From: Eudromia elegans | Taxonomy: Eukaryota > Chordata > Aves > Tinamiformes > Tinamidae | Reading direction: 5' to 3' | NCBI GenBank assembly: GCA_003342815.1 | Contig: PTEX01000015.1 | Coordinates: 2,168,499-2,232,498 of the forward strand | DNA length: 64,000 bases | Part shown: positions 28,101-41,000 of the stretch, in pieces | Position numbering within the stretch: the stretch's first letter is position 1 | Layout: each line of letters starts with the position of its first letter | Made by a program: the position numbers and the translations under genes | The notes under the pieces: model-generated | What the model saw: only the letters and a program-made list of their open reading frames with translations | What the model was told of the DNA's origin: nothing | The model's database searches: none

Positions 28101-28990
28101 AATCAAGACACACTTCAAGTTACTTCTGAAAGCCTTCCCAACTCTTCCAGGCTTTTCTGAGGAAAATTAGGCAACAAATATTAACAGTGAGATATATCAG
28201 ATTTTAAATCTGCCAAAGAAAACAGAATATTATGAATGCAATTCATAGTGAAACAAATCTACTAACAGAGTATCACAGACATTTCTTCTAGAAGTAAAAA
28301 AGACTAGAAACAAATAATATTTTGTGAATACATACCCCTTCTTCATCCACTCTGTCAGTGCATTTCACATTAGTATCCAAAATTATCTGCATTGTGCGAG
28401 TGTATCCTCCAAAGGCTGCATGGTGCAGGGCAGTCCAGCCTTTATAATCACTTTGATACAGCAAGTATAAAAAATAGTAATTAAAAATGGAAAAGCTTTT
28501 CATAATTTGAAAGTAAATGCAACTTCTTTTCATCCAACATCTTTCTTTGGCATGGCCACTGCAGAGATGTCCATATCTTCTTTTAAGTATTAAGTGATTA
28601 TCAATGTATCACTCAGAAGAAAAAGGTTAAAATATTTTGGTATCTTCTCTCTTTTTTTTTTCCTTTTTGCTATATGATTTACATGCTCTGATTGTGTCTG
28701 TTTGTGCCAGTATGTCTCTTTCTAGTGACTGAGAAGTTTAGAATATTGTTATGAATACCTGGCAACAGATGTGACATACATGGCCATATTAAAGAATTTT
28801 GCATTTAAAGGGTAAATACACAGTGAATTAAACAGTGAATATACAAAGCTGTCTAACCACACGACTTTATTAATATTACTTCATCTTAGTGTAATGGAAC
28901 TCAATAGGCTTTTTATCACAGAAAACTCCCCCATTTTAAGCTAAGTTAACACTAAATATATACATAGACATATACGCGTGTGCATGCACA

Positions 28991-29040
<50 letters not shown>

Positions 29041-32000
29041 GGCAACTACCTTAAGGTCAATTAATTTTGCCAGCTTCGGAAAGAGCTGGCCTTGGGATTC
29101 TTGACTAAATGCTATCTGAGCCGAGCAGACAAGTTTGTGTAAGAACCATGAAAGAAAGGACACTAGCAGCAGTCCACTGAGTTGGTCCTCTGTGCTGCAG
29201 AAGCTCTGAACATAGGTGACTGCTAAGGGATCTTCCCTGAACACTTACGCTCTAGCTCCAAGATGCAGCTGCACTGTAGATTGTCCTGGATTTGGGAAGC
29301 CAGACTTGAAAGCTGGAACTCTACACCACATCTTGCAAAAAAAAAAAAAAGAATCTAAAGTCTTAGTATCTTTGGCTCCTGGATCTGCAGGTGTGCATCT
29401 GGAAGGTTTGAAAATCTAACAAGATGTGGTGCTGCCAGTGATCTGAGGCTCTTTGACCTGAAATCAGGACTTCAGAGTGCCTGTACAAGTTGCATGTGAA
29501 TCACCAATTCTCTTGAGTTCCAACAAAGCCTGTTAGTGAACCTGACATGACAGTATTTCCAAAACATTTTTTTTTTCATCAGAGTTTACAATTCATCAAA
29601 AATGTCCGTGTTGTTCTCTCCATTCAATCTGGAGAGACCTCACTTTCCCAAGCATTACAATCTTTGTTTTAAAGCTGGCTATAATTCCATGACAGAAGCA
29701 AGGTATGGCCAGTTTAATTTTACAAAGTTCTTACAAATTTGCTCTTACAATTCACAAGGTATGTATAAATATTCTTTGACAGATACTTGTATTACTTTCC
29801 AGGTGACTAATAACTTCCCAGGCATGGATATCAAATGTAAGGTGGCAACTCTTTGCCTTAACAAAAGGAAATCTGTACACTTACCAGAGGAAAAGGGCCC
29901 CTCTCTTCAGAAGAAATTGAACTACTTTCTCATGGCCATTCTGCGCTGCCAAGTGCAGGGGGGTCATTCCCTTCTTATCACCTTCATTCAAGAGTCTTGT
30001 GTCTTTCATATCTCTTATAAGTCGCTGGCATGTATTGATGCGTCCGTAGCTTTGAAAGATTTAACATAGAAATTAGTATCTAAGAAACTTGGGTGGAAAA
30101 AAAAAAAGGCACCGATTTACTGCCTAGGTTGTACTACTCACCTGGCAGCAAAGTGTAATGGTGATTTCTTGTCCCTACTCTTAGAATATATGGAAACGTT
30201 CAGGCTGAGTAAGTTATTTACAGAGAGGGCCACTCCTTGTCTGCATGCATAATGCAGTGGAGTGCATCCTTCATTATCTTCATCCACTACAAGGTTCTTA
30301 ATATGTTCCATCTGTTACCAAGAAAACAAACAAACAAATGCACAAAATTGCATTCATATAGCTAACGCTCTATAGCTTCTAATGGTTTCTAACATTAGTC
30401 TTAGTATTTTTAAAATAGTACCTAAAAACAGGAAAGAAACCTTAAGTAAGGCAAATATAGTAAGAGTGAGGATTTGGCATGCCTGCTGATTTGTGAGTCA
30501 CTGTTTTTTAAAATATTTTCTGGTTAAAGAACACAGCAAGTTGCCATTCTGAGCCCTCCCTGCAATACATCCACAGAACAAGTAAAACACAGGAGATTCT
30601 TAACCACACTTCACCATTCACAACCATGATACACACTGTGGTCAGCTGTATGTGGCAGCAAAACTCTGTAAAGCACTACCAGTGCTCTGTTTTATACCTG
30701 CATTTTTCTTCCTCATTCTCATTTCCTTGTCTTGCTACATATCTGGAAATTCAGTCTCCTATGCATAACCTTTCTTAAAAAGAACTAGGAATGCCCATCC
30801 CAGCCGACTCCTCTCCTTTGTCTGAATTTTTAGAATACTTACAAAGTCAATGCAGATACTGGATCTAAAATCTCTGTTTTAAAGTTGATTCACAAAATCT
30901 CCTGATAAAGGGAGGTTAAATCCATGCTGAATTACTAATCCATGCTGAAGTACTAATCGTGTCCAGATTACAGTGAATACCATCAGATCAGTTTTACTTG
31001 ATTCATATTAAAGACATTATTCCCAGTACTCTGAATGATAGAAAATTTCTAACTTTCAAGTGAGCTGGGACTCTAGCAATGTGAGTATTTACCACAGCCA
31101 AGTATTTGAAAATACTTTTTAAACAAAATCAAGACTTCATTACAATTTAATCCAGATACAATTCCAGCAGAATAGGCTATAAGATGTGCAAGTCCTGGAG
31201 CTTGACCAAAGATGGGCACTTCCCCTAGCTTTACTGCATGCAGACTGGGAAAGTAAAAGTGAAAAAAATGTATTGTCTATCTCCTGAGCAATTCAATCTG
31301 CCAACAGCAAAACAATTTATGGGATTCTGTTATTCCTTTGCCTGGCAGTAAGAAAACTATATTACTAGCTTTGAAATGTTTTCATGAGAGATATGTATCT
31401 GTTCAAACTATTTTCTGGGACACTGGGTAACCTAAACAAATCTTTTATAAACACTCCAAAAAGGGCCAAGGTAGTTGCGTTTTTCTTTCTACTTTCTAAT
31501 AATGGTAGGATACAAGGATAATAGAAGGATACAAAGGATACAAAAGGATGCTCACTCTACCTGTAGAAATTTCTCATTGAGATGTTGCAATCCTCCAGGC
31601 TGCAATACTGTCAAGTGCAAGAAATTCCGACCAAGATGATCTTTTAATGACACATTTGCTCCTAGATAAATAAGAAAACAAATTCTAGCAGTTTCAAAAC
31701 TGTTGACCTCCGGCACTGATTGACAATATTCAAGATCAAGCAATGAAAAAAAGTCTTAACAAAGTTCTTTATATTGTTACCATGTTAAAACTTTTTAAGA
31801 AGATAAAAAAAATTAAGTTAATAACAAGAAAATATACCAATTTTAGCCTGTACCAAATGTATGACAATTGAAAAACTAAGCTCAAACCTTGTGAAGGCAT
31901 CTGTTATAAAAGAATATAACATAACAATAATAATATTAATAATAAAACCTAACACTGATTTCAGGTAAGAAACATGATCTGCAGAAGTGGTGTTATTTAT

Positions 32001-35000
32001 TTCACTGTGGAGATGTGGAGAACTCCCAAGGAACACAGGAATGGAGTGCAAGTGTCACACGTCACACCTTCAGAAGACATGGTCTGAAAAAATCTACACA
32101 CTTTTTTATGTCTAGTCACTCTATATGAAAATCATCCCAATCTGATGATAGAGTGTGAAATCATAATCCTAATTCTTCCTTCATCTTGAGAGCTACCAGC
32201 ACAGAACAGCTGCTTATTTCAGTTGCTCGTGGACTATGTGCTGAGGTATTGAATCAAAACTAACAAAAAAATCAGATGTAGGGTTTTAAAAGGTATGAAC
32301 TTTGCTCAAATGAAGTGTATCATAGGTATGTATTGCTTTGTACCTTTTGAGAGCAGTAAATTCACAATTTTCCATGATGCACAAGAAGTAGCCAACAGAA
32401 GGGGGGATCGACCTTCTATATCGACACTATCAATATTTGCTCCCTGCAAGAAAGAATATCAAGTTTTCATGAAAAAAAAATTTTAAACAGTGCTGACCTT
32501 TATAAAGATAACAGAATTACAGGTATTCTTAGTAATTTCAGATTAAGTAAATTCAATGAACACATCTTTAAATATAAAAAGTATGTTTTTAAACTATCAG
32601 CCACACTGTAGTCATCTAAATACATATTTGCACACCTAAGTAACAGTGGCCTACTTCTACCAGCCTACTTCTAGGTATATTGACTGTATTCCTGATGACA
32701 TTTTACTACTGTACTTTGACATGCATTTATTTCCTTTAAGTATATAATCCTAATTTGAAAATAATGGGATTAAACCTCTGGAAAAGTAACACAATTACAG
32801 CCCTTTTGAATGATGTGCTCTTATCTAACAAACTATTATCAGAACATGACACTTCTGAACCACTGTACTAATATAGATGAATACTGTTCTAGCAACGCAG
32901 GAACTAGTATGTTTCAACCTGTATTGCTTTATATATCCTTTTTTTTTCCTAAAATAAACTAAATCAGTCAAGTCATTTTTGATCACAAAGTAGTTGTATA
33001 AATAGCACATTATCCAAATGTAAAGGTTTTAAAATAACTTTTTTTTTGCCTGTTTTTGCATGAGGTCCGTGTTGCCAAGCCAATACATCACTATGACCAT
33101 ATCAGCAACATAAATCTGCATCCATCAGCTCCATTAAGATGCAAATAATTGAGCTAACAAAAATTATATTTTGTATCTTAGATACTGTGGGGGTTTTTTT
33201 ATGCCTCACTAGAAATTGAGCTGTAAGACTAACTGGATGAGGTTATCAAAGTACACACCAAATTCTGTTTCACTTCACCTGTTATCCAAAGATCACTGAA
33301 GGGCCACTGGCAGCTTTTCCATTAACCTGCATGTTACTTGGGTCTAGCTCTAAATCAAAAGAAAATTAACTATACTCATGATCAATATTTACTTTGTAGG
33401 ATAATAAAACCTGTAATATAGTAACAAGAAATATGCAATAAATGGTCAAGGATTATCTCCCCACAGGGAACAGGATTACTTCCCCATAGGGAACAGCATT
33501 TCATCAGTATGCTAATGAAATGTTTGAGTGCAGCCCACGCAAAATCTTTTTCCCACTTACTCTTCTACGAAGTAGTCATCCTCTGAGGAATGTTCTTATT
33601 CATCAAAAGAACAAATAGGGACTCTCTAAGTGGCTCATTCACTTCAGTGAACATAAATGTGGTGACTTACAGTTATAGTATAATAATACCATAATCTTAT
33701 AATCACTTCTTCTCCAGCCAGTATTGTTCAGTACTCAGCAAAATGAACTCATAAAACTTCATCATGTATTTAGCACAACAAGAAGCATGTCATATACTGA
33801 CACAAATATTTATTATACAGCTGAGTTAACAATAAGTTCAGCTTCTCAACTTCTTTTACTTTTCATTTATACATTTATATATATATATGAATTAAACACA
33901 AATAGACATATAAATATGATACGCAAAAACTGTAAATACCAAATACTATTTATATCAATTTAATCTTCTGTTTTGCTTTATTGAAAAGGAAGGAACACAA
34001 AAAAGGAAAAAAAGAATGTGTGAAAAGAGGCAAAAATGTGTAAAAGTATCACTAATTACTTTGAAGAAGCACATGTATCAAGAGAATTCATGAAGGGAAA
34101 GAGAAGTAAGCTCAGGAAGTGCTAGACATGGCAATGCTTAATTGTCCAGTATACACACACAAAAAAATACTAAAAGAAATAGCTAATACACCTAAACTGT
34201 AGGACCCCTCGGATTTTCCTATCTTAACTCTTTTTTCAATTACACACATAACTGTGCACATAACTTCCAAATACAATCGCATCATTTGTATGCACAGACA
34301 CACACACTATATGCATAAATAGCAACCATGGCGAGGGCCACAACAGCATTGCTTGTTAATACTGTGCTTAAAATGTTTCATTTGTTTACCTAATTACAAA
34401 TACAGATTTTTAACATTTTTTTATATTTAATATGGTTGGAATATTGATCCATGTTTTCATCTTTTCCCCTTATTTTAAGGCTTCAGTTCACATAGCTGAC
34501 AAATACTCAAGGACACAGCTGTGTCTGTCATTGGAACATCAGCATCTACTCTGAGAGATGCTATGTGGAGGCCAAATGCAACATAAGGAAATAATGTACA
34601 AGAAATATATGAACAATTTGATTCTCTGATTTTTGTGTAGCCCATTCATCGATATCTTTTTAAAAAATGCTGCAACTGAGATATAGTTTGCCCAGTAAAT
34701 ATGTTTCAGCATAGATAATTTTATATTTCTTGTCTAGAAGAGCTAGATTTAACAGTGTATTAGTAGTAGTTTAGAATTATTTTTATCATCATATACAAAA
34801 AATGCCAAAAAAGCATGAAGTACATTATTTATGGAGTAATGTATATTTAACATATATATTTAAAGCATAAAATGAATATATTTTGTCACAGAATTACAGA
34901 ATGGTTAAGGTTGGAAGGGACCTCTAGAGACCATCTAGTCCAACCATTGAGCCCCACATGCCAACAGCTCGTACTAGTTCAAGCTGTCGGCTTGGTCATT

Positions 35001-38000
35001 TCCTTGCTTTACTAAAACCAGAAAGCCATTCTGAACTGACACTTGCCATTCTTTTTAAGCAGCAAAATCAGCGTCAGGCTCTATCCACCTTTCCTTTTCC
35101 ATTCTCAAGTGCTATTTCACCACAGCAGAGTCAATGATGCCCATTGATCTTGCCAGGCGCCCAGGAGAGGAGTCAGCACAGAGAGCATGTGCTGCATCCC
35201 ACAGACTCTGATTACCATTTTTGATCCATTCTCAGGTCAAATAAAAACAGTCCTGAAGCTTTAAACATACTTCATACGGAAAGTTAAAGAAACTTTACAC
35301 ATGGGTTCCTTTCTATCAAAGAGGTCAAAATCACTAAAGTAACATCAGTTTATTCTTAGCAAAGGGATTATTAAAGACTTCCAATAGCTCTAAGGAGCTT
35401 TCACAGGGAAAAAATTTTGCCTGTATTTCTCAGGTAATAATGTCTGTAGACGGGTTATTTTTTCAGACAAGTTTCAGCAGTCAAATATCACCAGCTAATA
35501 TTTGGTAAGGCACTAAAAATATGCACAACATCTAGTTCTGACTAAACCAAATCCCTTTAACAGAGTTCCTTAGAAAAGCAAAATTTTATGCAGAACATTT
35601 CTAATATTGTTGGCAAGAAATTAAGTAAAAACTGACATAAAATGCAAAAGTTCCATTGGCTTCTGAGATTTTTCTCATCATTATACACCCTCAGAGCAAG
35701 GTATGTAATAGCGCTATGAACCTTAATAACTGGGGCTAATGACCATCTTTAGAGTGGCCAGCAGCATCTCAAGTTACATTTTTTCCCTTTCCTCCCATAA
35801 TTACTGAGTGAAGAAATGTAACTAAACTATACACAGAGAAAAAAATACTTCTAGGTCAGGCACAAACCTCAATATGTGGCTATGTGACTGAGAACATGTA
35901 CATGCACCAGAGAAAGTATTTCTTTCTGTGAAAAGCAGATTAAATTCAATGCATGTTTAACACTCATTTCATTTTCATAGATCATATTCTAAATCAGAAG
36001 ATGACTGAGTTTGCATAGCCAATAAAAATTGCTTATGAGTCCTTTCTCAGTAAGTAAAATAAAATCAAAAATGCAGATTTTTATCCTTTATAATGGACTG
36101 GCAAAATTACCAGTGTAATTTCATATATATATATATATATATGTATATACACACACATATATATATATATATATAAAAACCTATACCTGAGAAAATACTC
36201 TCTATGCAGGCCTGTAAGAATAGACGGCAATAACCTCTATAAACATGTTGTTTGATTAAATATTTACCATTGAAATCAAATATTCTGCCAGTTCATAGTG
36301 ATCAAACAATGCTGTCCTGCAGGAAAAAAAGGCAAAAAATAGATTAACATTAGAAAGGACAATGAGATTTCAAGTAAAAGTCTGTAGTTTTGCCAATTGC
36401 TGCATTTTTTAGTGTTTTCAAGTATCTTTTTATTATAACACAGAGTGAAGTAACTTACCATATAATTTTTTTAATAATATACAGTTTCCTTTTTTGTTAT
36501 TCACTTTTTATGTTTTTTTTTTTTTCTGTACCACACAAGGTCAATATAGAATTTTACAAGTTTCAGACTCAATTTGTTCCACATAGACCTAGAGTCTCCA
36601 ATAAATTTCACTGATCCAATCATCATCATCATAAAAAAAAAACCTTCTACAAATGTTCCTAAAGACAGAGCTAAAATTGTAATAACTCAGCCTATATGTG
36701 TATCAGATTGTGACAGGAATTTCTACTCTAAAAATAAGAAAAAAAAAGTCATATATCACCTGATGAAAATAGTGGTGACATTTATTAGTTCACCTGCTAA
36801 GTTTCAACAGTGACATTCACAATGAGCAACACAGAAGGACAGTCCCAAGGTTATTCTGTATCTCAAAGATCACACTTCCCTGAGCATGATCAGAAGTAAC
36901 AACATAGCATACAATATAGCTGGAAGGCATGATTCTGAGACATCAGATCACATCACTTTGAGTTTTATCTCAGCACAAAATCTTTAATATTTTGACCAAA
37001 TTTATGGCTGCCTGTGTGTTACTAAGATTATCTCCCACACTACAACGGAGTTCCAACCTATGTGGAAGATCTTCCAATTTTTATCTACTTTATGTTACAT
37101 AGTATAACTGGATACTGTTAAAACATGAGACTAGTTAAGGATATCCTGGTTTACAATTTATAAAGAATCTGGCAGAGAAGTCTCCTACCTGTGAAGCAAT
37201 GTTTCCTTATTGCCATCTACAGCATCAATAATAGATTCCTCACCAGCGTAGGACGACATCATTAACTTCACAATCTCAGTTGCTCCTTGCGTGGCAGCAA
37301 AATGCAACGCTGTGCATTTTTCATTCTGTGCATGGGACAAGAAAACAACATTTGAACACCACCTAAGTTGCCATCTATTAAATAGGCTGGTCATCTAGTC
37401 CAGAATCCTAACTGTCTACATTTTTACACAATTATTTTTAGTATTTCAATATTTCTGGATACTATATTAGATATCTCACTTAAATACAATTTCCTGACGG
37501 TTTTATTAAAAGTAGCCTGGTGTAATACATTATCAGCCAATCATAAACTAAAATAAGGCATCATAAAAACCAACAGTTAATGACTGGAACAAGATTTGCC
37601 AGAGCAAGGTGTCATTTAGCTAGATGGGACAAACTAGCTTTGGAATAGGCCTGAGGAACATGCTTCGTCTTTGTGCATTTCCTAGCAGGAAAGCATCTCT
37701 GAATGCACTGGATTACAGGTCAAAGCATCTTCACATCCCATTTCTAAGGATGGATGCCAGCAGATGCATTACAAGGAGTTATAAGGAGTTTGTAAGAAGG
37801 AGTCTTTGTGCATGGGCTTATTTCTCCATATTGCCCTCCCAGACTCTGCCAATTTATCACTCAAGACTATCAGAGTCACAGAGTGGGTCTTTGTATTTAC
37901 TAGATGTAGGTGGCTTTTTCTTTCATGCATTTGCCCTATTGCTTTTTGAACCCATGCCAACTTTGCACACTCTGAACATCATACTTAGCTTGCATAAAGA

Positions 38001-41000
38001 AATCAAAACTTTGTTTCACTCCATTGCCAATTTTACCTGTTTTAGATCAATTTGGGCTCCAAATTCAATGCACATTTTTATCATTTCCAAGTCTCCACTT
38101 TGAACTGCCAAATGGAGGGGACTGCACTTCCCATTATTGGTAAAATTTATGTGTGTTTTAGCAGAGTGACCTAATTCTTCACCTGAGAGATGAAAGAAAA
38201 TGTAAACTTTCAAGAAAGAACAAGGTAACATAAAATATCAGGGTTTTAAAAAACAGGTATTTTAATTTAGGAATAATATTTCACCCCTCAATGTAAGAAC
38301 AATGTCAGAAACAATGAATGGGTACACATTTAGGAAGTCAGTTAAGCTGTTGCTGCAATCCTAGGAAGGTGACTCAAGCAATTAATTTTGCCCATGGAAT
38401 TAACTGCATTAACTTCTTGTAAGTTCAGTCACATATGTTAGAGCTTTCTAGTGCAGCTCTGAGACATAAAGCAGAAAATTGGCACTGTTATTGTAAATAC
38501 TAAATCTCATCAACTGATTTGGAACAAATTATTTACCTTTTTTTAAGAGAATTTCCATACATGTTTTTGCACCTGAAAATGCAGCTGCATGGATAGGCAT
38601 ACATCCTGTTTTGTTTGGCTTACATATTTTCCCTCCATTTTCAATCTGAAAAATAATCCTTAGATATGGATCAATGTGGTACATAAAATTCTGACTAACG
38701 AACACATTGCCACAGATACAGTTTCTACAATCTCCTTTTAAAAAAAAGTACCTACATTTTAAAATTTATAATCTTTTTTTTTTTCACAACACAGACAAGA
38801 ATTTTAAGTCCAATAAACAGGTAAAGGAGATCATGTATTTTTTTTCTTATAGTTTTCTAAATTACAAAATCTCATTTTTGCAAAATATTTTTCTCAAAAT
38901 ATATACACCTCAGAAAACCCAGAATATGCTTAAGAGTTTCTGGCACCATTTTTTCAAGTAAATTGTAATCATTTCAATAAACAAGACTTCTTCACGCTGC
39001 TTTAAAGGTGTGTAAGTGAAAGTGCAAATAAAGAATGGCATAGACAGAAATAAAACACTTTAATGTAAGAAAAAATACATGTTCTTTTTGAGCTTTAAGT
39101 CATTATTATTTTTACTAAGAGATGCTCCCTTTATATAATGGACTGATATTATGGCAGTAACCACTGAACAAACACCACAGGAAATAAAAAGCAGCACTCT
39201 ACGTAAAGCACTTTTAAATATTAAGCCCTTGATTTGCATGCAAGTTTCCCTCACTACACTAAGACAGAATACAGGAAAAAAATAACACTGCGTCAAGATA
39301 AACAGAGTCACATTAAAATGGAATGGATAGTTTATACCTACCAGGAGTGTCAGTGCTTCTGGGTTATCCTTGTAACATGCTACAATTATAGGTGTGTTTC
39401 CTGCTTCACCTTCCAGATTAACATCTGTACTGCTGTGCTGGACTAAAATCTAGATGTTGAAAATAACATTGAGTCAACCATAAGCCAAACACAACAACAA
39501 AAGCCTATTCCATTACTGCTGTTGCTGGTCACACACAGTGCTCCTATCGTGACTCGTTCCATTTGCACACCAGGAGCCCACACAAAGCAAAGGCAGAGGA
39601 AGAATAAAATCATTTAGATTTTAGATTTAATGAAAACAGGGACCCTCAAGAGTCTGGTATTCCTAACTCGAGCCCTGTGTTTAGAGCTAACACTGAGCTA
39701 CCAGTGTTAACAAGTATCACTATAACTGCTTCCAGAGTATTTTGGGGAAATAATGGATTACAGGAATAACCACACTGCACCACATATTTATTCCGCTATC
39801 CAGATATTTATGCATTTTTTTCTGTTTCAGCAATTCCAAGGAATTTTGTGCACTGGAGAAAAGACACATTTTAATCACTCTTGGGTAACTGGGCAACAGA
39901 AACCAAAGGAGAATTTGCTTGAATAAACAACATAGCAGGGAAGAAATGAAAAGACATACTTTGTCAAGGGCAGAGCAATAAGGTAATTCAAATCCAGAAT
40001 GAATAACTTTATAATTCTGAACTGACACTAAATATAGACTTGGTAAAAGATCTGAGGACCACAAGATCTTTTAATAGTGGCAGTCTCTAAAATAATTCCA
40101 ATTTTTGAATGCAAATAATGAATGAATACATTTTTCTGTCTTTCCTTGGATGCACTAGAGAAAGAGACAAATTTAAAGTGAAAAAAATTGCTGCTGTGGT
40201 GTTAATGTTGGATTAACCTAGTTGATTCAAGAATTTTACAAATTCTAAAATTCCGCACAGTTACTTAAAATGGAGTGCAAGCTTTCACACTATGCTTAGT
40301 TGGATATAAAAAAAACCCTTTGTTTAAAATTTCTTTTTCTTTTCTATTTTACAAATTTCAAAACAGACATCTTAGTAATAATTTCCTCACAACTTCTTCT
40401 CATTCTTTTGCATTCTGAATTAATAGTAGAACCAAAGCAGCAAAGTTATTAAATGTTTTTCAGTGCCGTGCTTTCTGATTAAAACCCACTAAAATAAATA
40501 GAACACCAACTTACTACCAACACAACTATTTTTGATAATTTTGTGACTCTCTATGCAATTTAAATAAAAGCATTCAGATATAAAGTTAAAATACCACAAT
40601 AAGTACTAAAAATTTTAAAACCTCTTTTCATTGCTAGGACTACTACAATGGCACGCCTATCAATATATAAATCAATAAGTTATTTCTTATTTGCTAAGCT
40701 GAGAACACACAAGCCTCTCTATAAGCACCATATGTTACACATCCTGCTTTCTACACAAAGCACACGAGGAGCTACACCCAGGACCCAGCAGATATAAACA
40801 AGTCCTTGGGGCTCTGCATGCAGCTGGTGAGTTACCTACCAAGTTAGTTTACTTACGTGAACTTTTGACTTACTTTAACAATCTCATTATGCAGGGACTG
40901 CACAGCCATATGCAAAGGTGCCATCATATTGGAGTTGAGAATATTTGGATTGGCTCCTCTACTGAGGAGTAAACTAACACTTTCGGCCTGGTTTTTCTTT

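Larger units (their letters stand above)
32444..36267 (-). other. TRPA1 intron 8, the longest intron
   Basis: The 3.8 kb intron holds a CR1 tail (34886), a TA/CA microsatellite (36122-36175) and AT-rich unique DNA. A short imperfect duplication lies at about 33,460-33,500 (ccccacagggaacag / ccccatagggaacag). No extra exon was recognised. Confidence 0.8.

Noticed and set aside
29602-30069. 155-codon open frame on the + strand
   Set aside because: It lies across TRPA1 exon 12 on the opposite strand; the minus-strand frame matches TRPA1 and explains the openness.
37624-38103. 159-codon open frame on the + strand
   Set aside because: It overlaps TRPA1 exon 6 antisense, and the rest lies in intron 6 with no recognisable domain or splice structure.
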